From NCBI GenBank assembly GCA_037576215.1, contig JBANDB010000002.1:6882001-6946000 (forward strand): a DNA stretch of 64,000 bases. The letters run 5' to 3'. Numbering within the stretch: the stretch's first letter is position 1; each line of letters opens with the position of its first letter. The notes beneath the pieces are model-generated. The model saw only the letters and a program-made list of their open reading frames with translations, had not been told where the DNA came from and searched no databases. The translations under genes and the position numbers were made by a program. Positions 1 to 13,500 of this stretch are shown one piece after another. The DNA comes from Armillaria gallica. Taxonomy: Eukaryota; Basidiomycota; Agaricomycetes; Agaricales; Physalacriaceae.

Positions 1-1856
1 ATCACCTACAAATGATGCCGTATACCTACTGATTCACATGAAAGCATATAAATGCACTCATGAGACGAAACAGATCGGCCCTATATTGTATGGCAGTACC
101 TGGTAACAGATACATCTATCGACGTACTCTGATTTTATGCTCTATGCTCTAAAAAGTAACACCAGGATAATACTAGCCGCTGTTTGAACATATCCGAGAA
201 CATTAAATTTTAGAAAGCAACCGCTAGTCCCGGTTTGATTTCCTACATTTCAGAGACGGCGGAACCGATTCGAAGTATTGAACTGTCCCTAAATCAGTAC
301 AAGTTGGGATGCACAGTAACCGGTATCCTTTCGACAATGTCGATTCTACATCTTCTGACCTTCGCTAGAGGACGCTGGTCTATCTGAGCGCTAAAGATGG
401 GATCGGCCATCAGGTACGACTCCTGTGCGAAAGGCATCTCCGCGCTTACGCAGACACGGTGTCTGGATCGAATGGCGCACTTGCAGATATCGGTACAACA
501 CAGATACCAACGTTGCCACTAACATTCCCCACTGAAGGACGTAAAAAGAAACATTCTTGTCGTTGCCATTGACCATGGTCTCAAGACCCACTGGACACAA
601 GTTCAGACAGACCTTTAAGGCCGTTGATACAACGACTAAGCGTCACAATGTGCGATTTCATATTCCCATACCAACACTAGCTCCTTTTAAACAGCAGAAT
701 GCATCAGCGATGTACAGTACTTCGCACACAAGCTATTCAAGCATTTACTCCATATCACAATTACGGTTATAAGAGCTCGATTAATACAACCTACAGACCA
801 CGATAATCCGTACAATTTCTTACATCAACTCCTACCGCGACAGTCCTAGTGATTTCCAACTCAGTCCTAAAGGATCAGTATGCGTCAACAATGGCATTGA
901 CGAACCGGATTAGAGACGTACGATCGACCTTGACAGTTCCCGACGGCAGAAACCCCACTACGGAAAAAAGTGGAACCTGCCACTAAAGACAGGAATTCCA
1001 GCGTTCCGATTGCTGCTTACAGAAAACGCTGGCTTCAAACAGGCCGCGAAAGTATCCCACCAAAGCTTGCGATGAACCAGACATACTGTTTTACAAGCAC
1101 CCCAAGGATCATTATTCTAGGTGAACACAATGGACGAATCACTTTGGGCGACGTACCACTTAGATATGACATCGAATATTCTTTGAAAATCGTCAGAGAA
1201 ATTAATTTCGAAGACTTACTCAGAACGTAATCATCCAAACTGAACAGCCGTTGCATTAGTCACACACGAACCTAAATGCATACCAGCTTAAGTCGTATCC
1301 TGGCAGTGAAAACATACCGCCAAGCGTCAAACATGTAACACTTTGACTCCGGCTTTCTCAAATAGCTGACATAATACTGAAACCATTTCCCAGACGAAGA
1401 CGAAGTTTTCGCACGAATCTAGCATCCACCTGACACGAAAAAAAAAAAAAAAGTATCTGTGTAGCTCAAAATCACCTCTCTCATTTGCGAATCGACATCC
1501 TCTGCGAGCCAAAGGGGCATGACATACAATACGGAACTGTGACCGTCAGAAGAGGAATACTGGATAGATAGTTCAAGAAGCGGGACCGAATCGAGACTCT
1601 GAACCGGATACAGGGTATTTGGAAGACCATCCATTGAACGCCAAGCACGACCGCTACGAGGTGTCCTGTCCACGAGGGCTCTTTCCTGTCGTGTCATATA
1701 TGATGCAGAATGCTTCGTAGACCTCGATTCACCTTCTCAGACACAACGACATGATACTACTGATAGATACATCAAAAGCGACAACGCAACATAATATTAC
1801 ATTAAATCGTTGCCAGAGAAAGATAAAATCATATAGAGCCAGCGAAAAAGGTACGT
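1..1856. other. intergenic, no gene recognised
   Basis: Only short ORFs without recognisable domains are present. A poly(A) run lies near 1440. Nothing supports a gene here. Confidence 0.5.
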
Positions 1857-3668
1857 TTAAGAACGGAAAGAATACCTATATGACTCATAACTAATTATAC
1901 TAACATCTGTCGACACCCGTGTTGTATAACCATTTTCCCGTCTGAAACTGTGGTATGACGTGATAAATCCATGAGCGCCCTCATACAACGTACGCTCTTC
2001 AGCGAAGGGGTCTTCATCAGGAAGTGATTTGGACACAAACACGACATGAAGATCACCCCCGAAACCACCAGTTAACACGTCGCGCTTGAAATGAGGGAAA
2101 AGAGTGATCTCGAACTCTAGCCACCACTCAGGCCAGTCCCGACAGTGATCGGAATCTCCCCATCAATCTTGATCGAGATGTTCCCTCGATAAGACATCCC
2201 ACGGTGTGTCGTGATGAATGTAAAGCCAGAGACCCCCTTTTAACTGACACGTCCAAGTCGAAACACATTCTGCCAACCACGAAAACGAAGTCGAGAAGTG
2301 ATAATCCAAGCGGAGTTTACTGAGTCGTGTAAAGCAGTCTAGGTCGATAATCATCACCCGTAACACTCCCGATACTTCATCAAACAAAACATGAGAAAAA
2401 GATATTAAAAAGAGTGCATGATACAAAGATTACAACTCACCCCCTATGGTCAAATCAGTAACATGCCGCCCAAACTGTTCCCATGTCTGCGGATCCACCA
2501 GCGTAGTATCCTCGAAATGGACACGCAGTTTGGTGATAAAACGCCCGTCAATTCCTCTGGGAAACGTTTCGCCAGGTCGAATGCGATGAGTGAGCCGTCC
2601 CTCGATATCGCCACCCAACCAAAACATAATAAACTGGAATAAAGACTTTCCATCCATCAAATCCGCAAACACGTCGCTGTCTTGATATACCACCAATTCT
2701 GATAACACGGCTGTTCCAACTTGGATATCGAATACATCTCGTACCGCACCCGAAAGCCCGTACCTCGTTCGCCATAGTTCGTTGTCGTTATCGTTGGGAT
2801 CGTCACGCGTGAACTAACGAAAAATTATTAGTGCATGGTAAAGTAGCTGAAGCGCTCAGAACTCTCACCAGACCTACGACCCGTGCCGAATCCAGCATCA
2901 AACAAGTTAAGCGGCTGGGCCGCTGGAGGAGATGCTGGAACCCCCCTATGACCTCGATGGAAGTTCTCACGACCATTAGATGGGTGAGAGAACTGGGGAG
3001 ACAGTATAACCATCTTAAAGTCCCACATTCGATGATCCTGACGTGAGTCACGGAGGTCAATTGATGAAGGAACCAACAATGGTCATTCAGCGTCCATCTG
3101 TACACGGTAATACTAGTGACGCGGTTCTCAATACCATGATGAGACAAAAACACGCCAACACGAAATTCGATTCGTTTGCGCACAAGGGATATGTCCATAT
3201 CGTCCTCAACGGTGAAAAGGAGGTGACGAAACAGACGTGTCCAACGAAGTATCTCGTCGTTCCAAGACCGACAAACCAATCGCATCGATTTAAGAGAAAA
3301 AATGGACGATACCATGCGAATTACATGCCATTGGAGCTCGGTAGAAATTCTAGGACCGATGAGAGGACGCCATGCCAAAGCAGACAGGACAGATTCACGA
3401 CGGACAAGCTCGTCTACAGTAATAAATCCATAGTCAACACCAAGGAAAAAAATACAAGAAGATCAAATAAAACATGCGCACCAGTTCGCGAAACGGTTAC
3501 CGCATCTGCTGTTTTTCTCTGTCTACCGACGTAGAATCCTTCCCGACCATCGTGAATGTCCTTGAAATGCTTTTTGACCACAAGAAACCTTTGTATCTTG
3601 GAAGGCTGGGCGAGATACTGTTGGAGATACGTATCATCGTACTGCCCATCTTCGAGTGAATCCAGCAT
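1857..3668 (-). pseudogene. F-box/LRR-like gene, in-frame TGA
   Basis: Four exons assemble in phase on the minus strand: 3527-3668, 2869-3413, 2441-2813 and 1857-2374. The intron at 2814-2868 has a good branch site. The N-terminal third carries an F-box-like segment ending in VCRSWNDEILRWTRLF, followed by a leucine-rich-repeat-like region. An in-frame TGA at 2163-2165 falls between ...REHLDQD and WGDSDHCRDW. The frame after it stays open for about 100 codons with coding character (WWLEFEITLFPHF), so the original product was probably about 525 residues, close to the intact paralog at 8.8-10.5 kb. F-box proteins usually link substrates to SCF ubiquitin ligases, but no substrate can be inferred. 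The first intron (113 nt, weak GTAGAC donor) is the least certain part of the model. The gene could also be read as intact with a shorter C-terminus ending at 2163. Confidence 0.6.
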
Positions 3669-5501
3669 TTCGAGTCACTTGGAGTAAAGGACAGGACAAA
3701 AGAACACTCGCTGCATCCACCTTCAAATAATCCACTCAACGTAATAGCCCATTTGACTGTCGATCTCTGCCGAATCGAGATGTGGGACAATACTAAATGT
3801 ATTGTACTACAATATCTATTCGGAAAATAATAATAATAACAAGAAGAAGAAGGCATATATCGACCCCTGAGACGAATGACATCAAGGAGGCAGCCGACAG
3901 GACATTGGCGACGTCTTACGACGATCAACAACAACCGACGCACGAAGCGCGCCTTTAACCCATCCGAAATATATACATACATGGAAATGGCGTCACCAAT
4001 CTGCAACCGGTCCAGCAGAAAAGCACCTAAAATTATCTCAGACATGAAGCTACCATTTGTATGACACGAAGGAATACAACCAACCACAAATTTCTACTCA
4101 CCGATACAAATCCTTTATTTTCTTTATTTGCTATGCTCGACTTATCAATAACATAACTAATACGAGGGTACATGTTCTCAAGTAGTGATCACTAACCTTA
4201 TCTAAAGTGATCGGACATCCTGCCAGGCTCGCCCTTGCCGCGACCAATGCTTGACTTGCTTCCATATGCCAACACTACATCAAGGCGTGCCTCAAACAGA
4301 CGCACAACTGTCATGTGGTTCTCTGTACGGTGTTTACAGGTACACAGGAACAAATGCTCAACGCTGGCTCGCGAGACAACATTCTAAACGTCGGTTAATA
4401 GGATGCCTGTCTTCCCAGGAGGAAAAGATCAGACCCCTTCCGACTAAACAGCAAACAATGCCACGGAGTATCTCACGGATGAAACATGCCTGCACGACGA
4501 CATCTTGTCAAAAGCACGGAAAAAATACCGTTAATCATGCCGCATGTGAACAGTTAAAGAGACCTCACGAGTCACGCATGCTCCAACGCAGAATCGCTAC
4601 GACAAACATCAAGTACACGAAAAACATAAGACAAGCATGATGCGATACTAACCTCGGATAGTCGCTTACGAGTTCGGATGCTATCCCCCAGATACAGGGT
4701 TGCGAATCCATGCTACTTCGACCTCGACGGCCCTATGTTACTCTGTTACTCGCAGCGATAGTTATACCGAACAAAATACATCCGCCCTTATGAGAATATT
4801 CGAACCTGCTACTACCGTCGCAGAAACTCGGTGTAGTTGGCACCGATACAAGATCCAAATAACAAATGGCTAGACCCACAGTCATGGCATAGTCTATCCA
4901 GAGAGTGAAAACAAACATTCTACCAGTATGATTGGTCACAACGGATCATCCTCAATATACGAATGAATATAAATGACAGTCTGGAAAAGTTCGGACCGAC
5001 GAAACACCAGAATCCACGCTCGAAATCTAGAACCCTTCTGACGTTATGCGAACTGGAAATGTCAATCAAAATAGGGACTCGACGACCCGGACTGACAGGA
5101 GCAAGAAACGGACTGACGTCGACACACAAATACCAAGACCAAACAATATCCAAAGCATACAAAAATAATAATATCAAGAGATGAATGAAGATGAAGGAAG
5201 AACACAAAATAAAAAGAAGGACGTGCCTAATTCAATCGGTACCGATGCAGATCGATGACCATCAGGATATAGAATCAACTTTACGGTCTCAGCGAATAAA
5301 TATACCGAACGGATATCATTTGTTCCTCATAGCTATGAACATCACCTAGATAACTGATACGACTATTGCACACAACTATAACATCAACGTCTACAGCCCT
5401 GAACCACCAAAAACATGGCGTTCAGCCATTAAGACTTGTTACACATGAAAATATGACAGACATACTATGATGATATTAATCCACTACACTTGCACGGGCT
5501 T
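3669..5501. other. intergenic, AT-rich
   Basis: The minus-strand ORF over 3497-4087 is an unlikely gene because it overlaps exon 1 of the neighbouring F-box-like gene in another frame. No domains, RNAs or repeats were recognised elsewhere in this stretch. Confidence 0.45.
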
Positions 5502-6964
5502 TCAGTTATCCAAGTCAACACTGAAAGAATCGTCGGTGACGATATTTTTCATGTAATCGCCATCAATGTAACCAGCAACATGATAGCATGCCCCATCTGA
5601 CGACATTTAACCAAATGCATGATAACCTCATCAGACATATGAGGAAAGTCCAGAAAAGGACTGCCCACTTTGACCATAACGCTGAATTTTCCCACGTGAC
5701 CCATAAGACGGGAACATCGACCTTCCACCATATCCACAAAATGAACGCAAACGAACCCAATACTTCCTCGACTGTCATCCAATGGTTCGGAGGCGGTGAC
5801 AACAATACGAAGTAACACAGGTGCCACACGATAAGGACCGATCACATCCTCACCAACGATAGCGGACAAAGCAATGATGATATTATGAATGACAGCGTCG
5901 CATGCCTCATACCACCGGGTGAAACCAAGTGCCAGAGTTGTCAGATAACATAGTTCCGTCAAGATATCAAATATGGCATAGTAGGTGATGCGGGTGTCAT
6001 ATATCGACAATTGTTGCAAAGTCATATAGCACTGAGACCTGACGACAAGATTGTACATGGCTGGTAAACAGTCACCATCCGTAAAATCCAGTATACCATC
6101 AGGAGATTTGCTTTCAATTATGATGGAATGGACGGAAGGCAGCATCACGCTTCGAAACAGGGCACCCTGGGATGCGGCAAAAACACGAACACTGGGACAT
6201 TCCACCGGAGGCTCGACAGCATGAAAACAGCCCATCCAAAGACGCTGATAAACGGCCCGAAAAAACCGTACACGAGGAGATGTTTGTGGATGACGTACGA
6301 TGGAGTCGTGAACACCTTCACCGACGCGGCAATCACGAACATCCTCATAGGATATAATAGACGAGCAAGGAATAGAAAACGTAGACCCTGGACCAAAACC
6401 GGTGAGAGTAAGCTGTTTGAGTCGAGGCGCTATAGCAAATGCATCAGTTTGGCAATCTGCAAATATGATATCGCCCATAAAATGAACGGTACACCGACGA
6501 AGAATGGGTATACGGCCTACGAGCGCTGAAAGGAGAGGAATCAACGATGAAGAGAGATGCAATTCGAGATTCCACAGGAGTTGCGAGCAAGCCATAACCT
6601 GATGTAACACTTCAACGAGACGCGGCCACACACATTGACGGTCTGACCCAATGAACACGATGCTGACCTCTGTACCCTTTGAACGGTTCAAAGCCATGGC
6701 TGTCAGCTCTGCCCAGCCTTTAGTATGACCTCGATGTTTGCTTGAACCAGCGTCAATGATCAACGTAGACCAAAACCTCACGCACGATTCAATGGCGATG
6801 TCTCACCATTGACTACATACGTGAGAAATCACGAACGCCGCACTCTTCTTCTTCCCAACCTCAAAATAATAGGTTGAAACGTTACAAATCTCCGAAAACA
6901 CTGCCATCCAAATTTCTGGAGGGATCCGACGAACGGGCAATTCCCGAACACCAATGTCGAACAT
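5502..6964 (-). pseudogene. F-box protein pseudogene, TGA plus frameshift
   Basis: This is a single-exon F-box-like gene of the same subfamily as the plus-strand gene at 14.7-16.2 kb. The ATG at 6964 aligns with that paralog, followed by an F-box core (RRIPPEIWMAVFSEI) and a long LRR-like body (FAASQGALFRSV, GILDFTDGDCL). Two lesions are visible. An in-frame TGA lies at 6803-6805, between HVCSQW and DIAIESC, where the paralog reads straight through. Near 5.57 kb a 1-nt loss relative to the paralog shifts the frame, so that the ancestral C-terminus (VAGYIDGDYMKN) continues in another frame to a stop near 5502. A 30-nt intron at the TGA is too short to be credible. A MITE lies about 90 bp upstream of the ATG. 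Confidence 0.7.
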
Positions 6965-7053
6965 ACCCCGCCCTTGCTGCTCGGCGGCACCAAAAGAAAG
7001 AGGGACTTGTAACGGTAAAAAAATTAGACTTGTCCACGAAATTAGGCTGCACC

Positions 7054-7491
7054 TAGTGATGTCCGGGTCGGGTCGGGCCGGGTTTTTTGGGCTTGGGCTG
7101 GGCTTTGGAGGGTCAGGCTTTGACAAAGTGTGAGCCTGAGCCCTGAGCCCTCCAAAGCCCTCCTCCGGGTCAGGCCTGGGTCGGGTCAGGCTTGGGCTTT
7201 TGGCAGGGCTTTTAGCATCTATATGCATGAGATGAGGTATATGTGACATTCTTATGCTAATTTTTGCTGTAAGTTGTCATATTGAGGCTTTGACATGACA
7301 AAAGAATCATACTCACCATCTATAAAGCTATTTATAGGATATTACCACAACTGACCAGGGCTCAGGCTTTCCATAGCTTGAGCCCGAGCCCTGAGCCCGC
7401 CAAAGCCCTCCACCAGGGCTGGGCTTTTTAGGGTCGGGTCGGGCTGGGTCAGGCTGGGTCGCAGGCTTTAAGCCTGACCTGGACATCACTA
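7054..7491. mobile_element. non-autonomous hAT-type MITE
   Basis: This 438-bp element has terminal inverted repeats (TAGTGATGTCC on the left, its reverse complement on the right) and is flanked by a perfect 8-bp duplication GCTGCACC at 7046-7053 and 7492-7499. An 8-bp target duplication with TAGTG-type ends is characteristic of the hAT superfamily. The ends are G/T-rich and repetitive (GGGTCGGGTCGGGC-like units) with internal inverted complementarity. No transposase is encoded, so it would need one in trans. It lies just 5' of the F-box pseudogene at 5.5-7.0 kb, in its promoter or 5' UTR. Confidence 0.88.
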
Positions 7492-7499
7492 GCTGCACC

Positions 7500-8753
7500 G
7501 AACAGATAATATGATCTGAAGTAGCGAACATTCCAGTAGACAGGGTGGCCGACCCAATGCGTCCATGAGCCTAAACAGAAGAAGAAGAAAAAACCCTCCC
7601 GTTAACCGACCGTCAAAGCAATACGAACGATGCACACCAAGTAGGTGGGTATATTAGACAACACATCCGCCTTATCCGACCCCTGTTGACTGTACTGAGG
7701 AACCAATGTTCAACCTCTCAAACCAAATCCCGTTCGACGAATAACACGTACGTCTTGAACAGGCGAGATGCGAGTATATTTCACAATACTATAATAAAAT
7801 TCTTGATGAAAACGAGGGCCATCCGCGGTCTGTATAAATATCGCCATTAGACAAAATATTGGTAGGCAGATGATACTTACTGCTTCAAATCGTTCAGAAT
7901 GCAGGCGAGTACAAATCGCGCTGTGTTGATCATAAATCGAATTTGTATACTAGATTACGAGCACAGTTAACATGGATATACAGTACGGCTGCCAAAATAC
8001 GCACCATAAACGACGATCTAGCGCTCATTTTAGAATACCCAAACTTCCTTGAGTAGGACGGCAGACAAAAGACGTGCGTTTAAAGCCTGGCAGAATGTAA
8101 CTAAATTGGATTCTATGTTTGTACGTGTAGAACATCCGCCCAAACTCGTCGACTGCCTTAACATACCCGCATCATCAAAATTGTCATTACACTTACAATA
8201 GCCATAACAATATCAAAGATCCGAGGCCTAATACATTTGTTCGATTTTTCCATTTTCTTTTACCTCTTTACCCCCCAATCGCACCGGTCCTTTTCTATAC
8301 TCCACAAAGGCACGGTTTAGTTGCCTTCCCTGGATGTCAACAACACTACATCGCTACATGCAAACAGGTTAAGTACACCGACCGCCGACCAGGTTACAAT
8401 CTTACCGAGGATATGTCAGCAATCTAGGCAACCGTTTACAATCCTTCTGCCTTGCTACTCAAAAAGTCAAGGCTCGAATATAAACATGAGGAACCATCCA
8501 ATGTCAAACGATCAATGTAAACGCCAGCACCTGTGGAACACTCATGCGTTATACTCAATTGTCGAACATTCTACATACTATACAAGCGCCTTACGAAAAT
8601 ATAAATCACAATCTTTAAACGACTGCATGACGCGTGACTGCTACTGACTGTCTGATTCCAAGGATTCGAGCATCTATCAAGATGTAAACGACAATACGTA
8701 GCCCTCCACCGATAGTATCGAATCATCATCCCAATTGTTGAACGTATCAGATC
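7500..8753. other. intergenic, no gene recognised
   Basis: The 108-codon plus-strand ORF at 8321-8647 has no recognisable motif. Nothing else is supported. Confidence 0.45.
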
Positions 8754-10509
8754 TTAACGTTCAAAATAACAAAAGGGAAAATTGTCCACCTCCACAACAA
8801 CTTGACCGTTCCTACACAACGCATCCCACTTCTGCCTGTAGAGATCTGTAGAGTAAGAAAGAGATGATCGAAGACTGATCTTTTCGACTGTGCAGAAAGC
8901 AGGATTCGTGGCACGAATGTACACAGCCTCGATCAACTGAGCGTCACCTTCCACATCAACGCCGCCCTCGTATCCAAATGATATCTCACGCAAATTGGGG
9001 AGGAAATGCGAATCCCGAGATACCTCTCTGAAAAAGAGACTACAATGAAAAAATGTTCGAATGCAAAATGTAGCCACATTCGGCGTATATCGAAGGAAGG
9101 AAATCATCTGGGTAGAATGATTATCCAAATTGTCCACAAATTCGCCAACGTGAACATGTAATTCCGTGATGGACGCGACCGAAGCGAGAAGACTCGGATA
9201 CGTGACCACGGAGTATTCTCCTTGATAAGATAGAACAACTGTAGTAACCTGAGACACGTCGACCTTGTCCCACACCACCGGGATGTTCTGCCAACCGTCA
9301 GGATCGCGAAGCATCAGTCGACGCAAAGACGGAACTATGACAGGACTCGGGTCGTCGTCGATAGCATCGACATCACCATCACAGAGTAGATCCAACGACT
9401 CCAACTTGTTCATCTGCGATATTAATCTGAAGACTGTTGTCCATTGGGAATATAATGGCGTCGAAAACTGAACGATGGAGCTAAGAGTAACAGACGCCAA
9501 AGCAACGGACTGAAGCGGCAAAGCGTGTACCCGTAGGCACTCGAGCCTTGGCGCGAAGGCGAAGGCGTCGATGGTAAGATTGTGATACGGATCCTCTGTT
9601 TCTGAACCCTCGAACAGATAGTAGGATGCATCGCAAATGGAAAGCGACTGTAAATGTTGAAAAAACCCTCTACAGGCGGACAAAAGCCGATAGGACAATG
9701 CTCCGGCCTTGATCGTCAGCGACCGAACCTGAGGAGAAAACAGTACAAGGGTTTGGAAGATACGGTTGACCGTCGAAGCAACTGGAGATCCTTCAATCGA
9801 CATGTCGACGTCGAATGGTGCTGCTCTGAGCAGCTGGTTGGATAGAAGATACGAAGCCCCAACCGATTCCATAAAGGCTTCGTCACAACCGAAATCAAGG
9901 CGCACCCTTGTCCATAATCTTCCGGTATTTATCGCCAAACTCCTCCAGCGACAGCAGACCTGCGACAGGGTCCACGGCATCCCTCTGATATCAATGCTGT
10001 TCAGCGTAGACTCCATTTGTACGCAGTGCTGAAAGACTTCCAACAAAATGTCGTCGTTGAACCTCCTCATCGGATGTACTATTGTCCGGGCATCTTCGAC
10101 ATTATTGACAGCAAGTTCCAACTGCCTATCGAGGTGGCCCACAACAGCGCGAGCGTACTTCAGCCTCAAGGATATGTTCTGAATATCCCCCTGTCCATAT
10201 TCGACGACTTTCTCGTAATGCAAATGATCTATGTCGGAGGGCGGAACATTGGACGCCAAGAGGTTCGCAGTCGCAGAAGAACGAGGCCAATGCATTTGGA
10301 CGAAAAGCAAATTGCGGAAAAGTTCCTCGAGGGGAGTATCTCTCTCCATAAAAGACTCGAATTTTTTTTTGTCCTGACCACGCCAAAACCACCACGGGAC
10401 ACGGCGTAGCAGCAAGTTCAGCCAAAGCGGAAAACAAGAAACGATGCAGTAAAATAAAAATTATTTGATCAGACAACGACGAAAGAAGAATGAAAGAGAA
10501 CCATACCAT
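8754..10509 (-). CDS. F-box domain protein (540 aa)
   Basis: Two exons: the first is just the ATG at 10507-10509, split by a 133-nt intron (10374-10506), and the second is 8754-10373. The split-ATG model is supported by the same arrangement in the paralog at 19.0-20.8 kb; otherwise the first ATG would be at 10349. The layout is that of the large agaricomycete F-box family: an N-terminal helical stretch (PPSDIDHLHYEKVVEY), the F-box around residues 110-150 (HPMRRFNDDILLEVFQHC, then SQVCCRWRSLA), and a long LRR-like C-terminus ending in a basic/aromatic tail. The expected role is substrate recognition by an SCF ubiquitin ligase. This is the only copy in the cluster with an uninterrupted frame. 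The function is inferred from family only. Confidence 0.8.
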
Positions 10510-13500
10510 CCTCGAGACAAGTGAACAGGTAGCTCACAAGTGTTTTTTAGTTTTTTTTAGTTTTCATAAACAGTTATATCGAATCCATAAAGCGGCCATA
10601 CTTCAACCAAACACAAACATACAACAGGACGCATCTGAGATCTACACATGTTTCTACCACACAGACCACGTAAAAAATCGAGGTACGTACATATGAACGA
10701 GTTGCAAACAAAAGCATTCAACGGATAGCCCTATTTTCAAAAAAAAAAATGAGTCGAATGTCTGAATACCGCCAAAGCTAAATCGCAATCAGTCAGACCC
10801 TACGGGTTGGTCTCTATTAGGTAATTTTGACCCCTTGATCGAGATCCAGGCCTTTACACACCAAAAAGAAGGTGACTATATACAGCTGAATAGAAGGAAT
10901 CAACGCAGAATATGGACACGTTATGGACACGCTTAAACAGTACTACTCCATCCTTCGCTACTCCTCATGATCAAACATATTGACATGCAAAAATATAACC
11001 ATAAATTCGAGACACATTTCTGGTCGAACACTACTAACCACCGATAACTTAAGGTGACTATACATCATCCTTTCGAAGCCGTTAACGAATGTCACGATGA
11101 AGACATTCCTGACATGTTTTTCCGAACAGCACATGCCTACGACCCTATGCCATCCACGGCTCAGACGCAGCATCCCCACGCATAACAAAAAAAAAAAAGT
11201 ATATTGTCTCGATAATCGACTCGAATACTCAAAGGGTAAGAAAGGTCCCACCGGCGTATGAAGACCAACCGCACAAAATAATAATAATAATATTGAATAC
11301 GCTCGCCACCGCCGAAATTCACCATGAAGGCCCAGATCATCGCGCGGTTATCGCATCCTCATCACACTTATATATCTCCCTATAGATGTGCTCTCTTATT
11401 ATCACGGTCTAGAATTGCTTAATCAATTCTGATGAAACCTTCATTTGGGAAAACCGTTGATATACAATCAATAAGATAACAACCTCATAAATAAAACAAA
11501 AAATAAACCTCGACCCACGCTCCATAATATCGTACAATATCGAAAATGTCCATAGACAGTACGACGTCATATAAAAACGTTAGAGCAAACCACCTAACAC
11601 GAATGCATTGATTTTATGCATAAGATACCATCGCTGTAACTTTTATTACTATAGTAACAAAACTAGCAAACCCATCGATTCAACATCTGATGAGTACAAT
11701 GACGACGTCCGTGCCCATGGGCTCTCTGACCCAGCTACGATCTCTTGATGAGACTTCTCGCTTTACAGCGGCGCCTCCACTATACCAGATGGTCCTCTTC
11801 ATTTTCAACGTCGACTTCGACGAGTTCTGACCTCAGAAAAACCCATAAATAGACATATTTCTGCTCCTCCTCAACGACTTGCCACGTCCCGATGACGCGC
11901 CCGTAACCGACACAACAACAAAATGATGACCATACATTCAAGCACTGTCATCATGCCGGTCGGCGACCTCTACAGCCCGTCACTTATTGCCTCACACAAT
12001 CGACTAGCAATCATGAAGCAAGTGCAGACTCGTGTCAGGTGGGTTTATCGACGTATCCTTCTGAACACACATGAAAACATCTTCAGGGTTACTATACCCG
12101 CCCTAGGAATCATTGAAAATTTCAAAAACGTCTCGACATTACCTGTTAAAAAATACCAGCCACAAGAAATATTACAGTGATCGTCCCCCCCTCCCCTTCT
12201 TCTTCGTTTTCATCCTCTTCGACGACCCAAACCTGCAGGCCGATGTCTCGATATAATCAATGCCTACACCGTCTCAGAAACCAACTCATGGCAGCATCAG
12301 GATCCCCAGCATCCACGGACACTTTACGACAGATACAAGAAAACCCTCGATTCAGTCATGCATGCGAGAACATTCATTTGCATTTCCCTCGACTATATGG
12401 TAGGTGTGTGTAAGTGTTTTCCGCATTTACCAGGACTCTGAACCCCATATTTATTGGCTGTTCGATATCAATATCAAAATTTTATACGGCTACTGCTCAT
12501 GAATCGCTCCATATAAAATATGATCTTCGAACGTAGGTACTCCAGCATTCTTACCGGGGATCAGACTGACATCGTGCCTTGCTCATTCCTTGCTTCTTAC
12601 ATCTTCACAATCAAATCCTTGCCATGCTCGTACCCTCCTTGGTTTCACATTCGTACTAAGACTTCGAACACCCGCAGACAGTGTTCTAACCTTCTAGTCC
12701 CGTTATTTCGCATCTATCACGCTCAACGCCATGATCGAAACTCCTGCGCTGTTGTAGAGGCAACGAACAGCTGTGTCCGGGTGACAAAACCGATGAAAAC
12801 GAGGTTCTGTCTCGCTTTGTGACACACGCCGAACGCAAATATTTAAGCTGATAATACAAACCAACCAGTGGAGATACTTGTATCAGTATGCCATCTGCGA
12901 TAAACGCGGTGCCAGTACACTTCCGTGTTTATATTTATGAAACGTAATCCTTCACGATCCTGAGAATTGGAATAATATACCGCTCGCGTGTAACAAGTGA
13001 AATAAAATCAACAAACGAACATTCATCATGCTTCCTCTCACTATCCTATGAAGGAAAGCATTCAAACGTAATACATCAGGAGGACTGAGACAAACTCTTA
13101 TTCGCTGTGAACCGTGGTACCTTGTCTATTTTTGTTTTAATAACCTTCGACTTTCAGATGAGATCACTCGTACGAGTGCTGTATTTATAAGTTCGCTATA
13201 ATCGCCTAACATTCTGACACATTCTTTCAAGTTCTGCCCGTTATGCCTCGACTCGTTCGCTAACAGAACTCACGTGTGTGAATGAAAATACAAGCCATTA
13301 TCCTATCTATCAATATCCATAGAAAGTCGGGTCACGGCTCTGAGCTGATGCGAGACGCGAGTAAACACTGGCCAGCCTGACCCTGATTCACATGTTTCGG
13401 TTAGCATAGTATGACGAATGTATACTCTACCTTAACGGAAATGCTGTGCCCTCAATGTGACATATTACAACCCTCACTCTCGTAGTCAAACATTCTGATT

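Noticed and set aside
3497..4087. 196-codon minus-strand ORF
   Set aside because: It overlaps exon 1 of the F-box-like gene in another frame, has an odd composition (CYYYYF run) and shows no motif.
6781..6810. 30-nt intron removing the TGA at 6803
   Set aside because: It has GT and AG ends but is far below the minimum intron size seen here, and the paralog has coding sequence at this position.
7054..7491. MITE reading frames as protein (for example the Pro/Arg-rich frame extending the F-box ORF)
   Set aside because: The frame is created by the G/C-rich repeats of the element; the true start codon of the gene is downstream at 6964.
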